Positions 24,875 to 37,179 are shown, numbered from the stretch's first letter. The stretch: 64,000 nt of DNA from Glutinoglossum americanum (GCA_020080175.1 JAGHQL010000001.1:248001-312000), one strand, 5' to 3'. Notes: generated by a model from the letters alone, not told the origin. A program made the numbers and translations.

Positions 24875-25234
24875 GTTATTCTGGAAGAGGGATGTCGACA
24901 TTCTACTTTGGGATATGGTGGTGGAGTTACTTGTAAAAACTATGGAGCTACACTCGGGTGTTTTCTCTCTGCTCTTCACTCTAGCATATGTACCGGACTG
25001 GTGGCGTTTAGGGTTTGCTTGTCTGGTGTATACTTAGACCACAACTGGAACGCAAGGAAAGTAAAGCTCTGTATTCTCGATATCCTTTCTACCAACATTT
25101 GCCGGGATGTTGTTTGGAGATCTTTAGAGATTCTCGAGGTACCCAAGAGGCCACAAGCAGAGTTGTTGTGGCATAGAAAGTTAGATAATAAACCTTCCAA
25201 TGGATTGTGCCATCCCTAAGTCGTTTGATAAACG
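24875..25234. other. Intergenic region between tim22 and the YjbQ gene
   Basis: 360 bp with no supportable gene, comprising the tim22 3' UTR and the promoter of the next gene. Confidence 0.5.
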
Positions 25235-25934
25235 ATGACGTCGCACAGAAACCCAGCATCAACGACCCTCAGCCTCACCCTCGTCGCAGTTCTCACCCTC
25301 GCATTCCTCCTAAATCTCTTCATCAGCCTCCTAAAGCTTCCACTACGCCCCTTCCCCAGCTCAAACACCAAAACAGAAAGCCACACCCAACAAGCAATGT
25401 CCTGGTTCCAGAAGACGATCAACCTCCCAGAGCGGAGTCGGGGCTCCTATCTTATAACCGATACCATCGAGCAGAATTTACCTGAGCTCCGCGACTACAA
25501 AGTCGGTCTTCTAAACCTGTTCGCACAGCATACGTCATGCGCGCTGTCGCTGAACGAGAATTGGGACGATGATGTTAGGGCGGACATGAGCGATGCGTTG
25601 GACAGGATCGCGCCTGAAGATCGGAAAGGGAATTTGTATAGACATTCAGCGGAGGGGTTGGACGACATGCCTGTACGTTATATATCTACTTTATTTTACT
25701 CCCCTCACTCCACCCAAGCAGAGTCGTTCCGACCCCCCGCTCGAATGCCTACAACTAACGGAAGGGAAATAGGCGCATATCAAATCCGCGCTCATAGGCG
25801 CCTCGGTCACCATCCCGATCAGAGAAGGGAAGCTAGCGACGGGCACATGGCAAGGGATCTGGTACCTGGAGTTCCGGAGGGCAAAGCATTCGAGGAAGGT
25901 GGTGGCTACGATACAGGGAGAGAAGAAAACTTGA
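25235..25934 (+). CDS. YjbQ/UPF0047-family protein
   Basis: A member of the YjbQ (UPF0047) family. Bacterial members have weak thiamine-phosphate synthase activity; the real cellular role is not settled. Two exons (25235-25672, 25773-25934) joined by a 100-bp intron give 199 residues. The core runs from [20 protein letters not shown] through the family signature [20 protein letters not shown] and ends [20 protein letters not shown]. The intron has a clear CTAAC branch site. The first ATG adds about 54 residues before the core, with a strongly hydrophobic stretch ([18 protein letters not shown]). The ATG at 25397 would give a normal-length protein of 145 residues. I list the longer form because it is the first in-frame ATG; transcript ends would decide. 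Confidence 0.9.
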
Positions 25935-27188
25935 TCAACCTCTCCGGTGTTTACGCACGCGGGGCTGGTGGAATCCCAGCCTCCCGGGGGGGCAGCTCAA
26001 TAAACGGAAATTGTTAACGCTTGTGGCTGGCCGAGACCATACGCCATAGTTTTCCTAAACCATGGATAGGTAACCCGTAGAAAAAAGCTTTATTTTATAG
26101 GCATTAGATGCCACTTCCATGCTGATATAGCAGCGTATCAATGCTCAAGGATCAACTCAACACCGAGTCTCCTCCACACGCTCAGCTATAGACGATAGAT
26201 ATATATATCAGCCGCATTCCCATGTTCGTCGTATAAAATTGAGAAGTTTCTAAGATAAAAATTTTGCGTCACTGAGACTCGAATTAATCAGTCCCTTCCC
26301 ATTGCCGCCCTAGTCGGATGGTTTTTAAACTCTGCTCCGCCTCACAGGCCCAGTTATATGTATAGAGTATGGGAAAAAAAGAAAAGGCCCAGTGTAAACA
26401 GATCTTATGGGTGTTTTACACGATAACAAGCCGATCACTCCTATATGCCTCGCCCTAATACCTACATATGGTGTGTTATTAATAGACCTTATAACCGCGG
26501 GCAAACGGCCCTTGGTGGGGGGGGTTTTTTTTTTTTTTGGATTCTTTATTATGATAATTCTGATGGGGAATTCACTTATTCTCACTACGTTCGACGGCTA
26601 TTTCGATACCTTTTCCACCCTAGGACTCACGAGGAACTAGGGAGCATTTTCTCGTCATTATTGCTACCAATAAACTCGTCGAGACCTAATTTTATGTTGT
26701 GGTTTAAGCATAAAGATGTTTCCGGCTGGCATCCATTGTCAATAATTAGATACTACCCGAACCCCGAGCATGGATGACGTTTATTTATGCTAAGACCCAC
26801 CGCGAATCTGAATAGATCAGGGTGTGAACCTTGAATGACGTTCGCGCTAGGAAACCACAAAATCTAGGATAAGGAGTTGGAGTAACCAGCGATTCTGGGC
26901 AATGGGGTGAGCCCACCAGCAAATTCCCAAACATACGTTAAAAGGCAAGACCATCGCAAAACCCAGCTGACGACTATCAGCATAAGGGTCAGCTCTGCCG
27001 GTCTCATAGTGAATCATATCATCGAGCCTGCAAAATGCATACCCTCCCTCCACCCTGGAGCCATATCCATACGCGCTGTGAATTTCCATAACTCGTCGAG
27101 CATCGTAAACGGCGAGTCCGACCTACATTTGTCAGTTGAGCGTCTAGGCCGTACGTACGCAATGCCATAGGGACTCACATCGATTGGC
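25935..27188. other. Intergenic region between convergent genes
   Basis: About 1.25 kb between the stops of the YjbQ gene and the minus-strand unknown gene. AT-rich in its left half. The only landmark is a G8-T14 homopolymer junction at 26517-26538. Small frames are not supported. Confidence 0.5.
26517..26538. repeat. G8T14 homopolymer junction
   Basis: Eight G followed directly by fourteen T. Confidence 0.9.
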
Positions 27189-27773
27189 TTAGTTGGGCTT
27201 CTCCGTGCGGACAAAGTACGGGACACCGCCTTCGCCATAACACCAATAGCCGGGCTGGAGAGCCTCTTGAATTGTGTTGGTGTTCCTCACGGTCCAAGTC
27301 CCATCTAACTCACGGACCCACCATTCCTGTGTAGCGTTTGCCTTGTATGGAACGAGCATGGTTGGCTGGTTTGCACCGGCTGCTTGGGCAATGGCCGCAT
27401 TTCGTGTGTCGACCTCGGACTTGGTAGCTCCCTGATAGATGTAAGAATTTGCTGCGGCTCCAGAAGCTGCGGGGGGAGCACTAGTTTGGATTGGCGCAAG
27501 GAACTGGGCGTACGGGTAGGCAAATGTGGCGCCAGGAGCGAGTTGGTTTAACGGAATCAGGAGCTGTCCTGCATACTGATACTGGACCGTGGGTGCTGGG
27601 AGCGTGGTTTGGGGCGGCTGTGGAGGTGGGTTATCATAATTAGGCTTGTAGGTGTAAACTTGTGGTCCATCCTGTGTAGGAGCCGGTGGAACATCAGCAG
27701 CGGGAGCAGATAGTTGTGCCGGGGGAGCGAAGGCGACTGGGGGTTGCCAGACGTATGCTGGTAAGAGATTCAT
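27189..27773 (-). CDS. Unrecognised fungal protein with Pro/Ala-rich N-terminus
   Basis: A single-exon frame of 194 residues from an ATG at 27773. The first 110 residues are low in charge and rich in Pro, Ala, Gln and Tyr (for example PAPTVQYQYAG and FAYPYAQFLAP). The last 85 form a compact, charged and aromatic segment with YIYQGATKSEVDTRNAAIAQ, MLVPYKANATQEWWVRELDG and QPGYWCYGEGGVPYFVRTEK. I recall similar C-terminal segments in other ascomycete proteins of unknown function but cannot name the family. No signal peptide or membrane segment is present. The codon pattern and the absence of stops over the whole length support a real gene. A GTAAGT on the same strand near 27985 may mark an intron in the 5' leader. 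Confidence 0.75.
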   Translation of the reverse strand: MNLLPAYVWQPPVAFAPPAQLSAPAADVPPAPTQDGPQVYTYKPNYDNPPPQPPQTTLPAPTVQYQYAGQLLIPLNQLAPGATFAYPYAQFLAPIQTSAPPAASGAAANSYIYQGATKSEVDTRNAAIAQAAGANQPTMLVPYKANATQEWWVRELDGTWTVRNTNTIQEALQPGYWCYGEGGVPYFVRTEKPN

Positions 27774-28873
27774 TGTAATACTAAGACTCTTTGGTGGGCT
27801 TTATGTGATAGGAAGCAATAGTCTCGCGCGAGGTGAGGTGATGATGACAAGAGGGTCGCAAGCAGCGTCGAGGGCTGTGTTAGAGGGAAGAAGAACGGGA
27901 GGCGTGGGGTAAAGCGAGAGTGAATGACCAGTTGGGAGGCAGATATTAGAAATTCAAAAAAAGCTCGCTACAACAGTGCAAACTTACCACTTTTGTTCCA
28001 GGCTGCCAACTATAGGGCACAACCGTGATTGTGTCTTTCTTCTCTCTCTTCTCCTTCTCCTTCTCCTTTGGAGGATCCTCAAGCCATAGGTCGGTGAACG
28101 GCCAGCAACAGGGAATGCACATCTTTGCTCAGTGCAGCTTTGGCTTGTGGAAGGTATATTCTTAGTGGGAAATTAACGTGTGCAGCAGGTGCGCAAAGGT
28201 GAGAGATCAGAAGGTGAGGGTTGCTGAGAATGGAAGGTGGCGATTTAGAAATGAGAACAAACACGGTAGTCTTTTGCATCACCTTAGACGTTGGATAATA
28301 TATAGCAACGAAAAATTGATCACCGGCAAAGGAAAGTTGCATATGACCACTGTATCGCAGTATCGAAGCATTTCTTGTGAGATTATATTTATGCTCTGTA
28401 TAGGTATAAGAGAAGTTTAAAAGAGATAAAGGGAATCATATAAATTATAGAAGTTGCCTGTTGATTTGATGGTAGGAGCAAAACACCTTTCTCGCAGTCG
28501 TAGTCAGGATAACGTCTTTCGGCTTGATTCCTCAGAGGAACATCACCTTGTAATATATCACGCGATCCTGGACAACACGTCTATTCGATAGTAGCGGCGC
28601 GTTTCTGGTCCTGGATATCATCTGAGTTGACGCTATTCCATTGGTTAACGACTTGGACCTATATACATCAACCTCCACCATACGGTCTCGAGCTGTATTC
28701 ACCATTCATGGACTGGTATTAGCTGACTTCTATACAGGGTCTGTTAATCTTCCATTAGATATTCGCTGTTAGTATAAGGAAGTGATGGACTAATAATTAG
28801 TAGTGGAGTAGGAGTGAAGTCGTTTACGGGCAACCGAGCACGGGCGATTTCTACGAGACCCGTGTAACGCGAA
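27774..28873. promoter_or_regulatory. Shared upstream region of the unknown gene and yih1
   Basis: About 1.1 kb between divergent start codons, presumably both promoters and leaders. CT-rich around 28035-28070. No gene supported. Confidence 0.4.
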
Positions 28874-29804
28874 ATGAATGAAGCGCTTCAGGACGAGATT
28901 GAGGCTATTAACTCGATTTATGGAGATGGAACTGTTCAAACTTCAAAAGAAGAGAATATTTACATCCTCCACCCTCCGCAGCAATCAATATCTCTTCGTA
29001 TAGAATTCCCTCAAGGTTATCCCGATATACCGCCGAGAATCCTAGGGAGTGAGACATCTGGAGATCATACCCGAAAAGGGGAAGCCTCTCGTGTTGTGAA
29101 CGAGATACGGGAGGCCTTAAAGCGTACTTTCCGGCTGGGAGAGGTATGCCTATTTGATTTGCTGGAGGATGTTGGATCTACTTTTGTATCTGGGGCACAC
29201 GACGATGGTTACGAAGATGAAGTACACAGTGGGATCTTGAATGGTGATGCTGGTGCACTTGGAAGCCATACGGAAGGTGGAGAGCACTTGGAGAAAACGT
29301 ATGAGGCTGTATCTCTGGATGTAGAACCGCCATGGGTGATGTCTGAGGCGATATCAGAGAGAAAATCCGTCTTTGTTGCTCGTTGTGCTGGGGTATCTAC
29401 GATAGACCAGGCAAAAGGCTACCTCCATCATCTTATCTCTAACAACAAAAAGGTTGCCAACGCGACCCATAACATCACAGCCTGGAGGATAAGAGGTGCG
29501 GACTGTATCACATACCAGGATTGCGATGATGACGGTGAAGCAGCTGCTGGAGGTCGCGTGCTTCACCTGATGCAGCTGATGGATGTGTGGGATGTCATGG
29601 TTGTAGTGACCAGATGGTATGGGGGGATTCAACTGGGTCCGGACAGGTCGAGTTACCCTTTCATTCTTGCGAGGCAGGGTGCTGACTACTTCAAGGTTTC
29701 GTATTATCAACTCTGTTGCCCGCGACGCCTTGGCTAGAGGTGGACATGTTAAACCGCAGTCGGGCATAGGATCCGGCATGAAGAAAAAGAGAGAGAAGAA
29801 ATGA
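28874..29804 (+). CDS. yih1: IMPACT/Yih1 homologue, Gcn2 regulator
   Basis: Yih1/IMPACT competes with Gcn2 for the activator Gcn1 and so dampens the amino-acid starvation response (general control). Two exons (28874-29646, 29696-29804) joined by a 49-bp intron give 293 residues. An N-terminal RWD domain (about 1-100) starts NEALQDEIEAINSIYGDGTV and has the typical FPQGYPDIPP turn. The C-terminal UPF0029/IMPACT domain (about 155-275) shows RKSVFVARCAGVSTIDQAKG, AWRIRGADCITYQDCDDDGE, MDVWDVMVVVTRWYGGIQLG and, after the intron, RFRIINSVARDAL. The protein ends in a Lys-rich tail. The intron donor GTCGAG is poor, but the branch site (TGCTGAC) is good and no other junction keeps GPDRFRIINS intact. 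Confidence 0.94.
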
Positions 29805-32608
29805 AGGGGAGAGGTGACCGGAAGAGGTGACGGATGATGGGTCTTGGAAGATTTTCTCAATATCTCAAATTGGTATTTTAGATCAGATGAAATGGATTAA
29901 CTAGTTCTCTTCCGAGCTTCCGAGGGCAACTGGGATGTCGGTCTCTGTACACAGAGTGAAAACGCTCACAGTTTCGGGTCTAGATCGATAGACGACGCTG
30001 GGGCCACCGCCACAGAGGCAGGAGTCTTCCGGGGTGTTTGAGGCTTACAAAGATATATCGGAGAGTTTTGATGATCCTGAGTCAATCTCGTACGGTCTAA
30101 TGGCTAGATTAGATGTAGGGAAGATGCGGGACGACGTAATAAACTAAATTGCCATTTCCTGCGAAGGCCAATGATTAGGTTTTGCCGAGCGTGGCGTGGT
30201 GTCAGAGAAGACGGTAATCGAAGTGAGAGGCAGATCTTGATGTTGATTGCCTACGAACTAGAATCCAATTTATCGCGGTCGTCCAAGGAGATCCCGTCAT
30301 GCTTGAGATGGTGTGATGAGTTTCTACCACGAGGTACTTTGTACAAGAGAGTACACAGATTTTCAAGTGATTGCCGCATTGAGCCCTGAAACAAATTGGT
30401 CGTAATAGAGTCAAGGGGGACGCTGGAAGATGTTATCGATCCAATCACGTGATTCTGAAGCACTGGCGGGTATTGGCAAGAAGCCAAGCATGCAGACCGG
30501 ATGGACGAAACGAGCCGAAGGTGTTTGCGCCGAGAGAGCGAGTCGCTAGTCGGATGACTCGGCGGGAAGTTGGAAAGATCTATTCGTCAGCGGAACCGCG
30601 GGGGTGAAGGTATAGGCAGGGGTTCATCGAAACCCCTTTTCACTACGAACAATTAAATCTTATGATCTCGTAAAGGAGCAATACTCTATATCGGAAAAAG
30701 TAAGAAAAAAGGAGTGGTCTTGTACGGACTGCCGTTCTGGGACCGGCGGAAGCGTGTAGGATATAGTATCCTTCGTATAGCAGCAATACGTTAGCGGGTA
30801 TGCGCCACACCCGCCGAAGAAAAAGGGCATGTTGAGTTTCTATGTATAGGGCCGACGTGTATTGTGTAAAGCCATTTAGCATTTGTTGCGTACGGGAGAT
30901 AGGCTATCCGCATATAGTGTATTAGTGTACGGCTGTTGGATATAAATTCCGAGCGAGATTCGAGTGCTGCGTGGTAAAGAGCGGAGGGAAAAAAAAGTTC
31001 GTCAGACGAGATTGCGCCACGAACTGCGCGGTACCCCGAGACGGCAACGGTTTCAGGTTCAGCGGGCCATTCTTGGTTCGCTGGCGGTTGGTCTTTGTCT
31101 CGATGGGGTTGGCGACGGGCGTTACGTATAGGTTGTATAGGTTGTCCCGGGCCAGGGACTGGATCACGCTAAGCGGCTCCAGTAGAGCGCCTCAGCGGCC
31201 CGCCGGGATGAACCCCTGGTTCAAGTCAGCCCGGGACCTGCGTCGGTGACAGCGAGCGGCGCAATGTTATTCGCCACCCTTCGCCAAAAGGAAAATTTGT
31301 TTCCACGTTTTGAGTTTGATGTCTATCGTTCCTATCGATAGGAGTCGGTGGGCTGCAGCCACGCCGGGGCGTCCATCCCCTTCTTTCATCCTGACCTGCC
31401 CACATTCAAGGGGCGAAGTTCTTTGATCAGGTACCATCGTGCTGTCCAATCACAAATTACACTTCCCTTGACCCGTCGTCCTGGTGCTGCACGCTTTTAG
31501 CGGTTTCGAAAAAACGACAAGCTTTTTCCGCGCCTCTCACTTCCAACCCCATCCAGCCCCTTGCTTCGTCGATCGGTGTTCCCCTGACGTGCAGAGAATG
31601 TCCGGATGCTTCAGCAGCTTGGCGCTGGCGAGAGAGGTATGGTCGTCGCTGGCCTAGACGCAGCAGACATGGGCTCCAGATTCGGGGGGAGAACGTGTGA
31701 GCGCAGGGGTTGTGTGGAAAGGTCTCGTTACCATGCATGTCTGTCGGTGACATGACTCTTCTTCCAGCGCACCTTGCTCAGATCAACTGAACCCACGCGG
31801 CTGGCTCCGTTGGTAATGGCCCGCTTACGTTCTATCAGGGGTGATTTATCGTACCTGAGGACGGACATCCCCAAAGTCTACATAAATCCGTCGGGCATCC
31901 GCCCATAGCTCTGGTTCTTTCTTTCCTCCCCATCGACCATTGTCTAGCTGACACTCCGCGACCTTGACACTTACAAGGCTAGCCCTTTGTTTCTTTTCCC
32001 GCACTTTTCTTCTTCATTCTGCCTGTGGCAGCATTGATCACTATCTTTTAGAGCAATCGCAAAGAATTTCGTCGAACGAAAGAACCACTCCTTGCTTGTC
32101 CGAGACAGACGGCGTAGATCGTATCAACAGCTAGACTTGGGACTGCAGCTCTACCCCTCGTCGTAAAAGGTAAGCGCAACACTCTTCTATCATCATGGCA
32201 ATAGCTTCTGGTGTTTGTTGGAACAAAAAGAGTGTTCGGAGCAGACAATGGAATCCCGTCTGCATAACACATTACACTCGACCTTTTTGTCCATTTGTCG
32301 CTTCAATGGTGGCGATAGCGCCATTCACCTCATTTAATTCCCCAACAACCTCGCGTCCACTCACTCTTTCCACACCCCAAGTCACTTTCCGCACGATCCA
32401 CTTGTTCACCATACCCACACTAATTCACACCCGATCCACCCTCTTCGCGCACACTTGAGAATTCTCAATATTTAAAGAGAATCTCAACCGCTAATCCAAC
32501 CGTTCTGCAGCAACTTGCTTCCAACACTCTCACCAACACGCTCTTGCAATTCTTTACTATTTAAGCACGCTCTTCAGCATTCCAGCTTATAAATCCAAAC
32601 ACGCAAAC
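29805..32608. other. Long intergenic region before the AA11 gene
   Basis: About 2.8 kb without a supportable gene, the longest gap between tandem genes here. Frames up to about 100 codons occur on both strands but none shows a domain, an ATG context or a splice partner. The last 600 bp are pyrimidine-rich, with TATA-like TATTTAA at 32558-32564 and TATAAAT near 32586, and should be the promoter and leader of the LPMO gene. Confidence 0.5.
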
Positions 32609-33745
32609 ATGCTCTTTTCAAAGACTTCAATCCTAGCTGTGGCCATGGGCCTTACCGCCTGTGTCGATGCCCACATGCTTATGGCCAATCCGAAGCCATA
32701 CGACAGCCAAAATACCGCTGGTAACGGTCCCTTGAGACCCGATGGATCGAACTTCCCTTGCAAAGGCGAAACATCCTATGCTGCAGGTGGATCCAGCAAC
32801 ACTTGGCCTCTCGGTTCAACCCAAACGCTCAAGACAATTGGTCAGGCTGTCCACGGTGGCGGTTCTTGCCAGATTAGCATCACCTACGACAAGCAGCCCA
32901 ACAAAAGCAGCGTCTGGAAAGTCATCCACTCTATCCACGGCGGCTGCCCTGCCAGAAACACACCCGGAAATCTCGGAGATTCGGCTAGCGCCTCAAACCC
33001 TGATACCTATGACTTCAAGATCCCCGATGGTCTCCCAACCGGAGAGGCAGTTGTTGCCTGGACATGGTTCAATAAAGTCGGCAACCCGGAAATGTATATG
33101 AACTGCGCTCCTGTCCAGATCACCGGCGGCAGCAGCAAGCGAAGCGAATCCGAAGCTGACCTCGTTGTCCGCGATACCGCATTCCTCGATAGCCTCCCAA
33201 ACATGTTCAAGGCAAACATTGGCAATGGCTGCGGCACTGCACAGCAGGGGATGAATGTCGTCTTCCCGAACCCCGGCTCATCTCTCGAGACAAACGCAGG
33301 CCCCTTTGACCCAACCAAACAGTTCACCGGAGATTGCGCCGCTGCTAACGGACCTGGAAATGCTGTTGCTCCCAGCCCTGCACCCGACTCTGCACCTTCA
33401 AGCACCGCAGCGGGAGCTCCTGCACCCACAAACACTGGGGGAATTTTCGCCCAACCCTCAGCCGCACCCACAACTCTCGTGACTTCACCTGCACCGGCTG
33501 CTCCTACAGGGTCAATTCCTGCCCCAGCACCACCTGGCCCAGGTGGAGATAGCGCCACTGGCTGCACGACAGCTAACTACGGCAAGACAATCTGCTCTGC
33601 CGATGGGAATCAAATTGGTACCTGCGACTACGGTGGCAAGATCGTCATGGGCTCCGTTGCTACTGGAACCAAGTGTGTGAACGGCGCTTTAGTCGCAGCA
33701 CGCTCTGTCGCCATCCGCGGCCGCTACGTCCGGTTCGCAGCATGA
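32609..33745 (+). CDS. AA11 lytic polysaccharide monooxygenase (chitin-active)
   Basis: A secreted copper enzyme that cleaves crystalline chitin oxidatively. Single exon, 378 residues. A signal peptide (1-21, ending ACVDA) leaves His22 as the mature N-terminus, the first ligand of the copper histidine brace; His82 in GQAVHGGGSCQISITYD is the second. Other AA11 blocks are LRPDGSNFPCKG, SSVWKVIHSIHGGCPARNTP and VVAWTWFNKVGNPEMYMNCA with the axial Tyr. A Pro/Ala/Ser-rich linker (about 250-315) leads to a small Cys-containing C-terminal module (GCTTANYGKTICSADGNQIG, then VMGSVATGTKCVNG), which resembles the X278 module seen on other AA11 proteins; chitin binding by it is an inference. A pair of basic residues (SSKRSE) follows the catalytic domain. 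Confidence 0.94.
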   Translation: MLFSKTSILAVAMGLTACVDAHMLMANPKPYDSQNTAGNGPLRPDGSNFPCKGETSYAAGGSSNTWPLGSTQTLKTIGQAVHGGGSCQISITYDKQPNKSSVWKVIHSIHGGCPARNTPGNLGDSASASNPDTYDFKIPDGLPTGEAVVAWTWFNKVGNPEMYMNCAPVQITGGSSKRSESEADLVVRDTAFLDSLPNMFKANIGNGCGTAQQGMNVVFPNPGSSLETNAGPFDPTKQFTGDCAAANGPGNAVAPSPAPDSAPSSTAAGAPAPTNTGGIFAQPSAAPTTLVTSPAPAAPTGSIPAPAPPGPGGDSATGCTTANYGKTICSADGNQIGTCDYGGKIVMGSVATGTKCVNGALVAARSVAIRGRYVRFAA

Positions 33746-35810
33746 GTAAACTTCTTTTTATATTTCTAGTCACTCCTTAACTCACCGCAAGTCATTGCCC
33801 GCTGGTCGAGCGCCGGAGTCTTGTCAATTATTTCATGGAATCATGTTTATGATACTTTTTGCATACTGGGGGTTCTCTTCTTACATTCTGGGGTCGTGTC
33901 TTCCCCTGTAAATAGTTTTTTTTGTCTAGGTTTGGGGTTTCTGGTTGGGATCTTTGTGTTTTAACGGAGCTTTTTGTAAAACCATACAGCCTGTCTACAG
34001 TCCTGTCTACATAGACGATATGCAAAATCGAATAAAGTCGAGTTTGCACCTACAAGCATTCTTCCACCGTGCCTGCCTTTACAATGTGAATTAAAATCTG
34101 TGAACCTCCCCTTCAACCGTAGATTTTGTTTTTTCTTTTTTCTTTTGACGGTAAGTCGTGAGATCGTTTCAGGGGTAAAAGAGTTTATCCGACACCCTGG
34201 TAGCGCGCGTCTTTTAAGACCCAGACCCATTTTCGTATACACAACTTCGAAACGAAACGCACAATGAAAAAAAAATATACCTTACCAACGCGGGGCGCGA
34301 AAAGGGTATGTACCGTACTCGTACAGATATCCCTGCAGCGGAGGGGGGGTGGTTGATAAAGAACGGGTGATAAGGGGGATAAGAAAAGGGAACCCCACTT
34401 TACGCACGGAGCGCGCCGTACCTTGCATGCGAGCCCCTTGCGGGCATACGAAGTCAGATGTGGCTGTTCGCACGCGACCTCGACCTCCTTTTATTCTCGC
34501 AACACCCCCTGCTGAGCCGTCCGAGGGACCAGGGGAGAGCGAGAAAGGGTCCACCTCCATTCTGCTTGTTCTCGCTCCCCATTGGGGCCATACTATACGG
34601 TTGGGGCTGGCTGACTGCGGGCTGTCTTTTTTTCGGCTTCGCCGGGGGGGTCAGCTGCCCCGGCTGCGTGTATTCAGCTGCGTTGGGTGTATACGTTGTG
34701 TGTACGTTGCCTCCCCCCGCCGCTGATGTCAAGGCAACAGTGTGGGTGTAAGGGTGGGTGTGTATGTAAGAGTCTCGGGAGTGAGAATAGGGAGGTTTTT
34801 TTGTTGGGTGGTTTTTTTTTTTCGGGTCGTCGTTCCCGCGGTGCGCCTCGCTTCGGATCCCTACAGACGAAGGATATAGCCTCTCGGATATACCTGCACC
34901 TCGGGGTGGGCCCGGGCTTTATTTTTATTTTATATATTTGGGCGATAAGAGGTTTTTTAGGTTGTGGGGGGATTAACAGCTAATAGATAGGGGGCGATGA
35001 GGGTAAGCCATCGGTTTGTATCTATCTTATTACATGCATCGTTGAAACGCTGTTGGTACATCACGTCGTCCGTACCTATATAGGGTATGTTGGGAGGGAT
35101 CTGGGGGGTTTTTGGGTTTTTATTCTATAAATGCTTGGGGTTGCGAGAAATCCTCTTCCGGAAAGTAACTTTCCATGTCGGCCGACGTAAAATGCCCTCT
35201 AGATATTTCTTGATGGAGATAGAGAGGTCATCAAACATTATGTCTTTATGCGTTACACCTTATACGTTACACTTTTTATGTTAAGCAACTATTGTCTCTG
35301 TGGCTCATGGTGGCTGATGGATCATGGGGGCGTTTTCCCACTTCCTACAACAATGCTCTATTCCGGTGGTCTATCTTAAGGGAAGGCACTTGGTGTTCAT
35401 CCGTCTTTGGGTTCTACAAGTTCTCTCTCCGCGGGACTCCGATTCTGGCTAGAACCACCCCCATGTCGTCCGGTGCATCTAACCACGTGACTCACTTTAG
35501 ATCCAAGTATACATGATATATGTAAATGTATGTATTAATACCTGCGCAAAGTTTAACAGCAGAAGTGTTGGATGAGATTTGATTATCAAACTTACGTAGT
35601 TGGTGAATGCTTTGTTAGATCATCTCTCGCTTAGGTAGGGCACGAAAATCGCAGTCCGTACGAGGCGCACATCGTCGACTTCTCTGAAGCGAATTTGCTC
35701 TTCCGACGGCAACGACAACGAATCGACATCCCCAAATCGCTGGAGCTGTCGACACAACCCCCTCTCAATTCCGCATTCCTCAACCGATTTGAGCAGCCCG
35801 ACTACTCAAG
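33746..35810. other. Intergenic region between the LPMO and uL4 genes
   Basis: About 2.1 kb without a supportable gene. It contains G-rich tracts near 34340-34360 and 34640-34660 and T runs near 34797-34823. A 125-codon frame at 34349-34726 lies in strongly biased sequence and is overlapped by open frames on both strands, so it is not called. The right end is the ribosomal-protein promoter. Confidence 0.5.
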
Positions 35811-37179
35811 ATGACGACTCGTCCAACGGTTTCGATTCTCTCGGCGGATGGGAAAGCCACTGGCAAGACTCATCCCCTCCCGGCGGTCTTCAAATCACCT
35901 ATCCGCCCTGATATCGTGCAGTACGCATTCAGATCTCTTATGGGTGTTGGCGCTGTTTGGGATATGGGATATGCTAATTGATGTAGGATGGTGCACACTG
36001 GAATGGCGAAGAACAAGAGACAAGCGTACGCCGTGAGTGAGAAAGCTGGTCATCAAACTTCCGCAGAATCATGGGGTACAGGTTAGTTATAGCACACAAC
36101 GTTTAGCCCCGAAATTGGGCGATACAGCATCATTGCATTGATCGAGTATTTTTTTTTATCGAAGATAGTGGCTTATGAACTCTGATATCAGGTCGCGCCG
36201 TGGCACGTATTCCTCGTGTCTCCGGTGGGGGTACTCATCGTGCTGGCCAAGCGGCTTTCGGTAACCAGTGCCGATCTGGACGTATGTTCGCCCCTACGAA
36301 GGTGTGGAGAAAGTGGCATCAGAAGATCAACCTTGGTCAGAAGTGAGTTGCCTGTGACGCGGATATGGCGGTATTAATTGATCCCTGGACAACGCTAACT
36401 TAAGTTTACTCTCCAGGCGTTTCGCTACTACCTCTGCCTTGGCTGCCTCCTCTGTTCCGTCCCTCTTACTCGCCCGTGGTCACCAAATCTCCACCGTTTC
36501 CGAGGTCCCACTCGTCATCTCATCCACTACGTTCGCCGGATCTGAAGTTTCGAAGACACCAGCTGCGCTTAGTCTTTTGAAGACTATTGGCGCTGGCCCG
36601 GATATTGACAAAGTCCGCGCTTCACGTAAGCTTCGCGCCGGGAAAGGCAAGCTTAGAGGTCGGCGTCATCGTCAACGCCGTGGGCCGCTGATCGTTTACT
36701 CTCCTGACGAGGATGGTAAGGAGCTCGTACGTGCCTTCCGCAACATCCCTGGCGTCGAGACATCCTCCGTCTTTGCTCTCAATCTGCTCCAGCTTGCTCC
36801 TGGCGGTCATCTCGGACGCTTCATCATCTGGACTTCCTCAGCATTTGCAGCGCTCGATACGATATACGGCTCTACCACTAGACCATCTACCCTGAAGAAG
36901 GATTTCCTTCTTCCTTCAAATCTCGTTTCCAACGCCGACATTGGTCGTCTCATCAACTCCTCGGAAGTACAGGCTGTTGTTCGTCCAGCGAAGGGAGACT
37001 CGAAGACGAAGAGAGCTGGTGTGCAGAAGAAGAACCCGCTAAAGAACAAGCAGGTGTTGCTGAGATTGAATCCTTATGCTTCTGGTTTCTCGAAGGCGGG
37101 CTTGGGCCATAAGAAGCTAGGGGCCAGAAAGCCGGAGAGAGCAGGGGAGGTCTTCTCTAGGGTTCTAGAGGAGAATTAA
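35811..37179 (+). CDS. rpl4: 60S ribosomal protein uL4 (Rpl4)
   Basis: A core protein of the large ribosomal subunit whose loop lines the peptide exit tunnel. Four exons (35811-35920, 35987-36081, 36192-36342, 36417-37179) give 372 residues with exact phase. The N-terminus [20 protein letters not shown] and [11 protein letters not shown] match the family. The tunnel loop is spread over exons 2-4: [60 protein letters not shown] and [12 protein letters not shown]. The C-terminal region has the usual basic eukaryotic extension ([20 protein letters not shown]). Clustering of introns in the 5' half is typical of fungal ribosomal-protein genes. I looked for C/D-box signals in the introns and saw no convincing pair. 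Confidence 0.97.

Noticed and set aside
30171-31753. Several 60-100 codon frames in the long gap before the LPMO gene
   Set aside because: None has a domain or a plausible splice partner; frames occur on both strands.
34349-34751. Plus-strand frames of 97-125 codons
   Set aside because: Located in G/C-biased sequence with overlapping open frames on both strands and no domain.
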